Below are positions 8,935 through 16,545 of a DNA stretch of 17,718 nt, in pieces; the stretch's first letter is position 1, and each line of letters begins with the position of its first letter. Under the pieces are notes generated by a model. That model was not told the DNA's origin, did no database searches, and saw only the letters and a program-made list of their open reading frames with translations. A program made the position numbers and the translations under genes. The stretch lies in NCBI GenBank assembly GCA_046590195.1, contig JBKJTP010000294.1, positions 1 to 17,718 of the forward strand, in the 5' to 3' direction. Origin of the DNA: JBKJTP01 sp046590195 (GTDB taxonomy: Bacteria; Bacteroidota; Ignavibacteria; Palsa-1295).

Positions 8935-9858
8935 ATGAGACATTGCTACCTTGTGACGCGAGTCACGCAACTTCTAGCTGTTGCATTTATCATTGTTGCA
9001 TCTTCAGATGCAAGGTCGCAGAACCGACCACCCGAATGGGGAAACGCAAGTAATGTAGTCGCCATAGTAGGGCAAGACTACGAATGCTATTTGACGGCAA
9101 GCGATCCGGATGGCGACAAAGTCACTGTGACTCCTTTCAACCTACCTACTTGGTTACAGTGGGAAAGTGCCACTTACGAAGGGTTGGACGCTGCACGTAT
9201 TTATGGTAGAGCTGAATCAAAGCATGTTGGTCAGTTCAAATTGGGCGCTAGTGCGGCCGACCCCAAAGGCGGATGGATAAGCGGTCAAGTTACCATCAAT
9301 GTGACGGCTGCGTCCAATCGGTCCCCCTCACAACCTGTGACCCTTGCACCTTCTAGTATGACAGATGTGTCTGTGGATGCGCCTCTTGCATTTAACTGGA
9401 TGGCCGCAATGGATCCAGACAACGATGCCGTCATGTATGCCTTAACACTTAAAGGAGTTTATATCGACACGATCTTGATCGGACTAACCGACACGTTTGT
9501 GGTTGTGCCTGGTCATGTGTTTTCTCCGAATGATATGATCGAATGGTACGTGACAGCCTACGATGGTGAAGGTGGCGGTAGCAGTAGCGAGCACTCTTAT
9601 TTTCAAACGTCTAGTGCGGCGCATGTAGCTACTTCGTATCACAGAACGGCCGTGACGTGGCTTAATGCAACCACGTTTCGAGTTAGCTCTCAAGACGCCA
9701 TCCCGACTGAGGTGCAGATCATAGATGTGCTGGGACGAGTTGTTGCTAACGAACGTCCACTTGTTGCCGAAGGTGGATGGGAATTGATCTTGCCAACGCT
9801 CCCAGGTGGATTCTATACTGCCATTGCCGGCAACCGCTCGATACCATTTGTAAGGTAA
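8935..9858 (+). CDS. Secreted protein with cadherin-like and FN3-like modules and a degenerate T9SS-type tail
   Basis: This 307-residue protein opens with a signal peptide (hydrophobic LLAVAFIIVASS at 13-24, then DARSQN). Residues 31-125 are an Ig/cadherin-like module with TASDPDGDKV, NLPTWLQW and IYGRAE. Residues 130-225 are a second beta-sandwich with 'FNWMAAMDPDNDAV' and IEWYVTAYDGEG. Both resemble, in the same order, the middle of the GEVED protein encoded at 6343-7791, but no GEVED domain is present. The final 65 residues have the T9SS signature VQIIDVLGRVV and GGFYTAIAG. They lack the usual PNP motif at the start and end in a short PFVR, so the tail is weak. The ATG at 8935 lacks a ribosome site. 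A strong terminator follows. Confidence 0.85.
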   Translation: MRHCYLVTRVTQLLAVAFIIVASSDARSQNRPPEWGNASNVVAIVGQDYECYLTASDPDGDKVTVTPFNLPTWLQWESATYEGLDAARIYGRAESKHVGQFKLGASAADPKGGWISGQVTINVTAASNRSPSQPVTLAPSSMTDVSVDAPLAFNWMAAMDPDNDAVMYALTLKGVYIDTILIGLTDTFVVVPGHVFSPNDMIEWYVTAYDGEGGGSSSEHSYFQTSSAAHVATSYHRTAVTWLNATTFRVSSQDAIPTEVQIIDVLGRVVANERPLVAEGGWELILPTLPGGFYTAIAGNRSIPFVR

Positions 9859-9894
9859 CGCTACCAGGTTAGTTCGTGCTGACCCACATTACGC

Positions 9895-9927
9895 AGAAGG
9901 CCTTGGCACATTGCCAGGGCCTTCTTT
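9895..9927 (+). terminator. Strong intrinsic terminator after the 307-residue secreted protein gene
   Basis: A 14-bp stem (9895-9908 with 9912-9925) with a single T-G wobble closes a three-base CAT loop. On the + strand it is followed by TT after a CTTCT arm. It begins 36 bases after the stop of the + strand gene. The - strand gene that converges on it ends at 9991, so the hairpin may also stop readthrough from that side, though no T-run is present there. Confidence 0.8.
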
Positions 9928-9990
9928 ACCAGCCACAAATTGCGAAGATAGAAACTTATTACTTAGGAGCCGAGCGTTCCCAAGGGTAGA

Positions 9991-12900
9991 TTATCGTGAG
10001 ACAACAAAGCTACGAGTCTGGCTTGCTGTATTGGTAACGACTCGCAAGTAGTAAGTGCCAGGTAAAAGGGCGCCAACATTTATTCGATCGGTCCAATTAA
10101 CATGCAGGGCAATTTTCCCTAGTACATCCGTTATCGTGATCTCTGCCTCCGCTATTCCTTGAGCTAGTTCTACCCTGATCTCATCCTTGGCTGGATTTGG
10201 GGTGATCGACTTGATCAGCCTTGTCCCATTCAAGCGGTCGCGGATGATGTTGTCGCCGCAGGTGTAGATGTAGTTGAAGCGGGAGCCGCTGTCGGAGATG
10301 ACCGCGATGCATTCCGGTGCGAATGTTACTCCTGCTGCATCGAAGCTGATGTTGTCAAATGAGAGCGTGGTCTGTTCAGCGATCGCGAGATTGGTCTTGA
10401 AAGAGAACTCGGCTATCTGACCGTCGTGTACTGGCGATAGTGTGAATGATGTTCGCTGCTGTTCATTGCCAGTCATCGCTGTGCGACTCAATCCTGCGCC
10501 ATCGTACTGATCCCATGACAATAGATCACCATTGTGCAGGAAGTCGAAATGCAGCGCCGTCATCGTCGCGGGCACGTCGCCTTCGAGCAGCACTCTGAAC
10601 TTCACGACTGCGCCCTGCGTGCCGCTGGTCTCATTGACTGCTTCGATGCGAAGCTTCGTCGGATAATAGAGTCTGCGTGTTAGCGTGCTCGGAGCGATCT
10701 GGTTGTCGGCAGTTGATGTAATGCTCAAGGTACCAAGCAGCACTGTTGGCTTGCCTGCTGTATCGACTATGGTTGTGATCGGCAGATCAATGCTCTCGTT
10801 CGGTGCGAGCACGATCGGATACGAGCCCCCAACGTTGAAGTTGTTATCGACGTCTGCGGCAGTAATGGTCAGCGTATCGCAACCTGTGTTCGTCAAGCGG
10901 ATGACGGAATCGCGTTCTTCGCAAATGTTCGTCTCGCCGAAGTTGATCGTGTTAGTGGATGATGCAAGAACTTTCGTACCTGCGACAACATTTGCGATCA
11001 ATGTTACCTTACGCGTCCCTGCGTTCGTTGCGATGATTAGATCGGTCGTGAACGCTCCAAGTGTACTCGGTGGTGTAAAGAGCAGCGTTGCCGAAGTGCT
11101 CTCGTTTACTGGCACAAACGGAGCGGGCATCGTAGTGATCGAGTAACCCTTGTCACTCGCGCTTAGTGTTGCACTGGTGATGCTTAGCGTATCGCATCCG
11201 AGACTTGGGATCGGAACAACAAACGACTTGTCACTGCAGACCGACACATCGCCGATGTTGATCGTCGTGTCAGTTGTGACTGTCAGCGGTGTGCCCGGCA
11301 TGCCAATGACGTTGAGCGGCAGGATCGTATCGTATTCGATGGTCTCATTCTGTCCAACGAACCTGAGATGTGCCAACGCATCCACTCGCTGCGGACCTTC
11401 AGTGACTGGCGTGAACCGCACTCTCAACTGCACCGACTTCCCCGCCGGTATCCCGAGCGGCAACTGATTCGGCAATAACTCCAACGGCGCAGGGATGTCC
11501 AGTCCATCAAGCGTCATCAAACGGCAACTAGTGTTTGTAAGGGTGATCTCACCCTCTGTTAACATGCACATGGTCGATCGAAATGTATCAGCATGGGCAA
11601 TCATCTGGCGTCCATCTTCGACAGCTGAAGCCAATACGAATACTGTGTCGCTATTGTCCGGCCCATCAATGATGAGCAAGCCTGTAAACACACCGGAAGC
11701 GATTGGCTTAAACGCAAGCGTGTAATATTGAGGGAGTTTGTTCGGAACAAGTGTCGCGTTGCTTACGCTCGCAAACGTATAGCCAGTGCTGCCGGCCGAG
11801 GGCTCGAACCTGACAGACTTTAACGTGAGCGGATCGCATCCCACAGCCCAGAGAGCGATCGAATCGGTAACGGTCATTGCATTGCAGAGACTCTGCGTGC
11901 CAAGATCGATCGTGTCCTTTGCCTGGATTTGTAAGGTGGACGGGTTCGGATGCACGACAAGTACGAAGGGGAGCAGCGTATCTTGCCGGTCGAGTGCGCT
12001 GAACTCGTAGGTTACGCGGAGCTTGACATTATATGTACCCGCTACAGTTGGATAGATCGTTGCCTCTGCGGAATCTCGAAGGCCGTCGTTGTAATCGCGG
12101 ATGATCGTTCGCGTCAGAACCTCATTCTGCGAAATGCCTTCGAGCCTGATGTCCTGTAAGCGTGCCAAGCGGCATTCACCAGAATGAGAAAAGAAGAGAG
12201 CGAGCGATGCGGAATCGCACAGCCGCGAATGCAAGGTGTCCGGAGAGGATAGGCCTATCGAAGTCGAAGAAAAAAGTTGTCTGGAGATCGCGAGCTCTTC
12301 AGGCTTCACATTCGGGCTTAATATGCCATCACCGCCTGTGCTGGTCTTGTAAAGATAAGCATTGTTCGGCTTGAACCAGTCCTTCTCCCAACCGAGTCCG
12401 CGCACGACAGCACCGTTACCGAAGACACCAAAATGATTTTCCCAAAAGGCTCCGTCAATAGTAAATTCATCCACATCCCTATAATGGAAAGGCCCTTCCA
12501 CGTTCTTCCAGGTTTCGCCAAGATCTGTCGATCGGAGAAGACCGAGCGTAGTATCCGGTCTGCTATCCCATGCGGTATCTTCGCCCAGCACACCTACATA
12601 GATCGCACATGCTGACCCTGCGAGTGTGTATATTACCGCACCACTGTCGACTCCATTTGATCCGGGTATTAAATATTTCCCATTCAGCCCCAAATATGTC
12701 TGATACTTTGTACTCCATGATCTGCCCGTATCCGGAGAAATTTTGATATATGAGTAAAGTTCAGGATACCCTTCAGGTTGATCGACATAACCGGTTGACC
12801 TCTGATAAGTAATCGCAACAAGCCGACCTGACTCAGGGTGGATATAGAAATTGCCACCAAGACGGAAGGCGATCTGCGGACTATCGTAACCTGACCATGT

Positions 12901-13539
12901 CCTGCCGTAATCGGTCGATTGAAAAATAATCGAGCGTTCTTCGGGTCTTGGGCTGACTGCTGCAACGATTATGAGCCCTTCCCTCGTACCTCGAATACCG
13001 AGCGTCGTGAGGTCTTTCCAGGGACTTGGGCTCCAGCTTTTTCCTCCGTCCTCGCTTATGACGGCGTTCGTGAAGATCCTCTTGCCGATGGCATAGACCC
13101 GGCTGATGTTGAGGTAGTTCGGTTTGGACTCATGCGGGGAGATCTTCTTCCAGGTTCGCCCTGTATCGCGCGTCTCGAAGAGGCCTCTACCGCGATCCAA
13201 CTTATACTGAAATTCGGGATAGGCATTGCCTGGGGCATGATTGTTCACAACTGCATAACCGTGGTGCACGGAATCGAAATACATTTCCACGATGGCTCCG
13301 TCCATACTATCGCGATGGATCACAGGAAGCCAGTGAACGCCATCGTTAGTAGTGCGCACGAACGGGTAGCCAACCGTCCAAATGGACTCATAATGAAATC
13401 CAATACGCTCGTTGACAAAATAGCTTTGTGAATACGATTGATTACCGAACGGCGTCAATTGTCGCTGCCAGTCGGTTTGGCTGCTTGCAGTAACAGGCAG
13501 CAACGATAGTAGTGCAAGGAGTATCGAAGGAATGCGCAT
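9991..13539 (-). CDS. Large secreted protein: six Asp-box beta-propeller, five cysteine-paired ASH-like modules, cohesin-like module, T9SS sorting domain
   Basis: The ATG at 13539 gives 1182 residues with a signal peptide (MRIPSILLALLSLLPVTASS). An ATG at 13566 would add nine residues. Residues about 40-400 form a sortilin/BNR-type beta-propeller with six Asp-box motifs: TTNDGVHW (63), TRDTGRTW (123), SEDGGKSW (162), STDYGRTW (208), SPDTGRSW (268) and STDLGETW (337). Residues about 435-950 hold five ASH/HYDIN-like modules, each with a cysteine pair 13-15 residues apart (441/456, 552/568, 658/672, 768/782, 873/887). Residues 962-1075 look cohesin-like (ALHFDFLHNGDLL), followed by C1077 and a CGD at 1094. 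The T9SS tail starts near SITPNPA (1111) and ends GTYYLRVV...FVVSR. It is a surface or secreted protein of unknown ligand. Confidence 0.9.
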   Translation of the reverse strand: MRIPSILLALLSLLPVTASSQTDWQRQLTPFGNQSYSQSYFVNERIGFHYESIWTVGYPFVRTTNDGVHWLPVIHRDSMDGAIVEMYFDSVHHGYAVVNNHAPGNAYPEFQYKLDRGRGLFETRDTGRTWKKISPHESKPNYLNISRVYAIGKRIFTNAVISEDGGKSWSPSPWKDLTTLGIRGTREGLIIVAAVSPRPEERSIIFQSTDYGRTWSGYDSPQIAFRLGGNFYIHPESGRLVAITYQRSTGYVDQPEGYPELYSYIKISPDTGRSWSTKYQTYLGLNGKYLIPGSNGVDSGAVIYTLAGSACAIYVGVLGEDTAWDSRPDTTLGLLRSTDLGETWKNVEGPFHYRDVDEFTIDGAFWENHFGVFGNGAVVRGLGWEKDWFKPNNAYLYKTSTGGDGILSPNVKPEELAISRQLFSSTSIGLSSPDTLHSRLCDSASLALFFSHSGECRLARLQDIRLEGISQNEVLTRTIIRDYNDGLRDSAEATIYPTVAGTYNVKLRVTYEFSALDRQDTLLPFVLVVHPNPSTLQIQAKDTIDLGTQSLCNAMTVTDSIALWAVGCDPLTLKSVRFEPSAGSTGYTFASVSNATLVPNKLPQYYTLAFKPIASGVFTGLLIIDGPDNSDTVFVLASAVEDGRQMIAHADTFRSTMCMLTEGEITLTNTSCRLMTLDGLDIPAPLELLPNQLPLGIPAGKSVQLRVRFTPVTEGPQRVDALAHLRFVGQNETIEYDTILPLNVIGMPGTPLTVTTDTTINIGDVSVCSDKSFVVPIPSLGCDTLSITSATLSASDKGYSITTMPAPFVPVNESTSATLLFTPPSTLGAFTTDLIIATNAGTRKVTLIANVVAGTKVLASSTNTINFGETNICEERDSVIRLTNTGCDTLTITAADVDNNFNVGGSYPIVLAPNESIDLPITTIVDTAGKPTVLLGTLSITSTADNQIAPSTLTRRLYYPTKLRIEAVNETSGTQGAVVKFRVLLEGDVPATMTALHFDFLHNGDLLSWDQYDGAGLSRTAMTGNEQQRTSFTLSPVHDGQIAEFSFKTNLAIAEQTTLSFDNISFDAAGVTFAPECIAVISDSGSRFNYIYTCGDNIIRDRLNGTRLIKSITPNPAKDEIRVELAQGIAEAEITITDVLGKIALHVNWTDRINVGALLPGTYYLRVVTNTASQTRSFVVSR

Positions 13540-13590
13540 TGCGATTGGCTGAATAAAGGCTAACAAAACAACTACACTCGATGAAAAAGA

Positions 13591-13624
13591 CCGTTCACAC
13601 CCACACGAATGCGGGTGCGAACGG
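13591..13624 (-). terminator. Intrinsic terminator after the truncated T9SS gene
   Basis: Arms CCGTTC and CACCC pair with GGGTG and GAACGG, with one A-C mismatch, around a 10-base loop. Read on the - strand the hairpin is followed by TCTTTTTC. It starts 7 bases after the stop of the 13632-14813 gene and separates it from the next - strand gene. Confidence 0.85.
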
Positions 13625-13631
13625 ATGATGA

Positions 13632-14813
13632 TCAGTGCTTTACGGTAAGCAGCACCTGTACTCTTTCGCCGCTAGCTTGTTCGGCTATAAGCATGTAGAT
13701 GCCGTTGGAAAGCGCAGAGACAGCGATTCGCTGTTCCATTGGCTGCCCGGTCATAGTCAGACCAGTGAATGATAGCAGTTCACGACCAATAAGGTCATAG
13801 AGCCGGAGCGACACTAGCTGGTCTTCAGATCCTCTGACGATCGCCGTCGTGAATGCCAATGCCGGGTTTTGCGAAAGCTCCAGCTTCAACTCCCTATCGG
13901 AATTGCTGAAGACCTTCGTGCTCCGCTTGTACGCGCCTACCCCTGTTCCACCAGTGCTCAGCGGTCCGAAGATCGGCATTGCCTTATGATAGAACGGCAA
14001 TGAGAACTGATGCGGATAGAGCCGCACCTCTACATTGTCGTTATTGGTACCCATGGCACCGCCAGGTAGATATGTCATGCTGGGTGTCGAAGCACGCGTC
14101 GTGTTGATGGCGTCGCCCGAGATCGTGATCGGCGTGTTGTTCAATTGCCAAGTCGTATAGGGGCTTGGAGATTGCGTCGTCGTCGAACTCGCGCTCAGAT
14201 CGAGGACAAGATCGATGATCGAGTTATTATACAGTCTGAATGACTGCGTCTGGTTTTGCGTCCAGCTCAGGCCATAGACGGATAAGGGGTCTATCGGGTT
14301 GTTCGCAAAATAATGATAGTCGCGAATCTCTTCTTTGATATCTACGACCTTTACGATGCCAGCATCGTTGCGGGCACCGCCGAAATCGGTGTATGCAGCA
14401 ACGAACCCTTGCTCTGGTGTGTAGAGCAACTGATCTATATCCTGTGCACCGACCTTGCGAGCCAGGGAGAATTTGCTGACAACAGTGCCGGTCGATGGCT
14501 CGAAGAGAACCGCCGCGATATTATTCTCAATATGGTACGGATCGGGGTATTGTGTCCTCGATGCTTCCATCAGAGCAAACAATGAATAAGAAGGGTTGGT
14601 CACGGGATAAGCCTGCGTCTCGAAGGCGCACATCAGGTATGGCAATGGCTGTACGTATCCATCGAATACAGATGTTGCCTGCGTCATAGCGGTCACCTTC
14701 GGTCTGCGCTGGAAGAATCCATGCATCGCTTCGACCGCATCCGAGCTTGCCATCGTTGGCGGATAATATCTCGCCGGGAAAGCAAAATGGCTCTGACCAC
14801 GTGATGCCATCAA
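13632..14813 (-). pseudogene. T9SS-tailed protein lacking its N-terminus (5'-truncated)
   Basis: The open frame gives about 393 residues starting at TTG 14813 or ATG 14810. Its last 85 residues are a normal T9SS sorting domain (LELSQNPA, VSLRLYDLIGRELLSF, then SNGIYMLIAE and a LTVKH end). A protein with this tail must carry a signal peptide, but this one begins abruptly with MASRGQSHFAFPARYYPP, which has no hydrophobic segment. A stop in frame lies at 14820-14822, and the start has no ribosome site on this strand. The body (for example IAAVLFEPSTGTVVSKFSL, 'GFVAAYTDFGG') looks like beta-propeller-type repeats without a family I can name. The break coincides with the edge of the recombinase module, so the 5' end was probably lost by insertion or rearrangement. 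A frameshift is less likely, because the other frames upstream do not give a signal peptide. Confidence 0.7.
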
Positions 14814-14835
14814 GGAGGTTCAGACTAAGTCGTTA

Positions 14836-15855
14836 ATGGTTGATCTTGGCATACCTCAGCGAGGAGGCATTCTCGGTGAGTCGCTGCACATGAATAATAT
14901 TGTCGGCCTACGTGACCTTCTGGACGAGTATAACCGCATTAATCAACTCGAACGTGGCAATCGTAGTAGAGAGACACTGGCTAAACGATCAAAAGCTGTA
15001 AACTTTCTCCTGAAGTTTGATTCAAGTCTAACGGTGCCTCAAGTAACACGTGCTCACGTCTTGAAACTGCGTGAATGGTCTTCCGAGAAATACAAACCCT
15101 CTTCGGTCAGAAGATACTTCGTTGAACTCAAGGCGCTATACGACTATGCTAAGCGTATAAAACTCGCTACAGAAAATCCATTCGAAGGGATCACGATCAG
15201 GATACCGCACAAGCTCCCTGTGTGAATTAAAGTAACCGAGCAGTATCAGTTCTATCGATTTTTATTTCAGACGAACAAAGCTCTTTTCTTTCAAGCGCTA
15301 TTTCAGCGACTCACCGGTCTTCGAGTCTCCGATGTTTGCAAGTTAACCTGGGAGCAATTTGATTCTGAAACGCGACTGCTCACCTTCTACAACTCAAAGG
15401 GAAAGCGCGAGGAAGAGTATCCTTTATCTGATGCGGTGCTACATTTGTTTGAAGTTATGGGTGGCCTTTGCGCAAAAGGTCGAATGTTTGAGTATAAGCA
15501 TGGAAAGACAGTAGCTGACTACATATCAAAGGGGTGCGAGTTCTCAGGAATTAGACACTTTGCTAGCCATCAACTCAAGCGAGATTACGCTAGTGAGATC
15601 GGAAGGCAGAAGCCAGATCCACGCACATACGATGCCCTACTGCATCATGAACCTACAGTTAACTCCGTGGGTCGAAAGCACTACGATTGTGAGCAGCACG
15701 AGCTGATGCTTGAATGCCTTAATGCTGCCCAGGCTCACTGGATAGCGTTCTTGAACCAAGTTCTTGAGCTTCCACAACTAGAGGAAAAATATGCGTACTC
15801 AAGCCCGCGAGTTAAACATCTCGACAAAGAGCAAAATCCCAGTCCGAGGAGCTGA
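14836..15855 (+). pseudogene. Tyrosine recombinase/phage-type integrase interrupted by an in-frame TGA
   Basis: One frame runs through 339 codons with a single internal stop, TGA at 15223-15225 (codon 130). Before it is a SAM-like core-binding domain (about 20-127: LRDLLDEYNRINQLERGNRS... through NPFEGITIRIPHK). After it is the catalytic domain: LTGLRVSDVCKLTW with the first Arg, a SKGKREE hairpin with the Lys, HQLKRDYAS in box II, LLHHEP with the second-site His, and GRKHYD with the Tyr nucleophile. The second catalytic Arg is Lys here. The stop differs by one base from CGA (Arg). The start is either ATG 14836 (an AAGGAGG lies 17 bases upstream, too far) or ATG 14890 (GGTGAG 9 bases upstream). 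The module is AT-richer than its flanks. It is probably dead as a full-length enzyme, unless the stop is read through. Confidence 0.8.
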
Positions 15856-16174
15856 TCGAATTACCTTGTTTGATCTTTTGAAGCGAAGGTCGACCGAGCA
15901 AGGAATAGAGTATCTACCCCTACAATTCTGCCGACACTACCTCACGCATCTTTGCAACGACGATGCTCAAGGCCAGCTTAAACTTGGACTAGATAGCAAT
16001 CAGATTTCGTCCGATCTAACGCTCTCGTTGCGTTATCTAAGGACGATAAGATGTGATCTTAACTATCTAAGGAAGATGTATCGGTTCGATCTGGAGGAGT
16101 TTGAAAGGGCTAAGGAGCGCATCGCTCCTACCGTTAAAGACATGAAGAATCCACGCTTAATCTTGCGACCATGA
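15791..16174 (+). CDS. Small helical protein of unknown function overlapping the recombinase 3' end
   Basis: This 127-residue frame begins inside the last 65 bases of the recombinase gene, in another frame, with ATG 15791 preceded by GAGG six bases away. That is one of the few clear ribosome sites in the window and points to real, coupled translation. The protein is basic and mostly helical (ITLFDLLKRRSTEQGIEY, LRYLRTIRCDLNYLRKMY, FDLEEFERAKER) with no membrane segment. I do not recognise the family. Its position right after an integrase would suit an accessory DNA-binding protein such as a directionality factor, but no helix-turn-helix can be assigned with confidence. It ends 41 bases before a strong terminator. 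Confidence 0.6.
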   Translation: MRTQARELNISTKSKIPVRGADRITLFDLLKRRSTEQGIEYLPLQFCRHYLTHLCNDDAQGQLKLGLDSNQISSDLTLSLRYLRTIRCDLNYLRKMYRFDLEEFERAKERIAPTVKDMKNPRLILRP

Positions 16175-16215
16175 AGACGCGTGTTCTCGCAAAAGTGGTA
16201 CAAATTCGGTACAAC

Positions 16216-16247
16216 AAAAAACGCCACTGGTAAAAGTGGCGTTTTTT
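16216..16247. terminator. Bidirectional intrinsic terminator shared by the recombinase module and the tRNA
   Basis: A perfect 13-bp inverted repeat (A6 CGCCACT / AGTGGCG T6) encloses a six-base loop. Because one arm starts with six A and the other ends with six T, it gives a GC-rich stem with a U-tract on both strands. It can stop transcription from the small gene ending at 16174 (+) and from tRNA-Lys, whose 3' end is at 16260 (-). Confidence 0.92.
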
Positions 16248-16259
16248 GCTTGTTTTCAG

Positions 16260-16332
16260 TGCTTCCTGCCGGGCTCGAACCGGCGACCCAGTGATTAAGA
16301 GTCACTTGCTCTACCAACTGAGCTAAGGAAGC
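16260..16332 (-). tRNA. tRNA-Lys (anticodon CTT)
   Basis: The 73-base cloverleaf folds completely on the - strand. The acceptor stem is GCTTCCT/AGGAAGC with A as discriminator. The D-arm is TAGCTCAGTTGGTAGAGC. The anticodon stem AGTGA/TCACT carries the loop CTCTTAA (anticodon CTT at 16297-16299). The T-arm CCGGTTCGAGCCCGG is standard. CCA is not encoded. A TTATAA element about four bases upstream of the 5' end may be part of its promoter. Confidence 0.97.
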
Positions 16333-16518
16333 GGCCTTATAATGCGATTTTGTCCTACGGGGTTCCAAGATCATCACTTCCCGTTGCGACATTTTCGCCT
16401 CCCAAAATCTGCCCTCCCGGCGCTTGTTCGGCAACTTTAGCCCAGCCAAACCGTAATCCTACAATCTTAGTAAATTACCTTGCGACTTTTCCGGCGGAAG
16501 CGCCTCTTACCTTGTAGT

Positions 16519-16532
16519 AGATAGCGCTATCT
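16519..16532. promoter_or_regulatory. Perfect 14-bp palindrome upstream of the sigma factor gene (candidate operator)
   Basis: AGATAGCGCTATCT reads the same on both strands. It lies 13 bases upstream of the ATG of the ECF sigma gene, where no ribosome site is seen. It could bind a dimeric regulator or fold in the mRNA leader. I noticed no second copy while reading the window. The function is inference from symmetry and position. Confidence 0.35.
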
Positions 16533-16545
16533 CCTTTATTCAATC

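Noticed and set aside
8853..9053. Short + strand frame starting with ATGA at the SRPBCC stop
   Set aside because: It overlaps the signal peptide of the 8935 gene in another frame, is cysteine-rich without pattern, and lacks any family feature.
11795..11815. GGGCTCGAACC, identical to part of the tRNA-Lys T-arm
   Set aside because: It is only 11 bases long and lies inside a normally coding stretch, so it is not an attachment-site copy.
14313..14689. Two + strand frames antisense to the truncated T9SS gene
   Set aside because: They have no motif or ribosome site, and the opposite strand encodes a clear sorting-domain protein.
16063..16449. 128-codon - strand frame across the tRNA
   Set aside because: It covers the tRNA gene, the terminator and the antisense of the small gene; a typical spurious frame over a tRNA.
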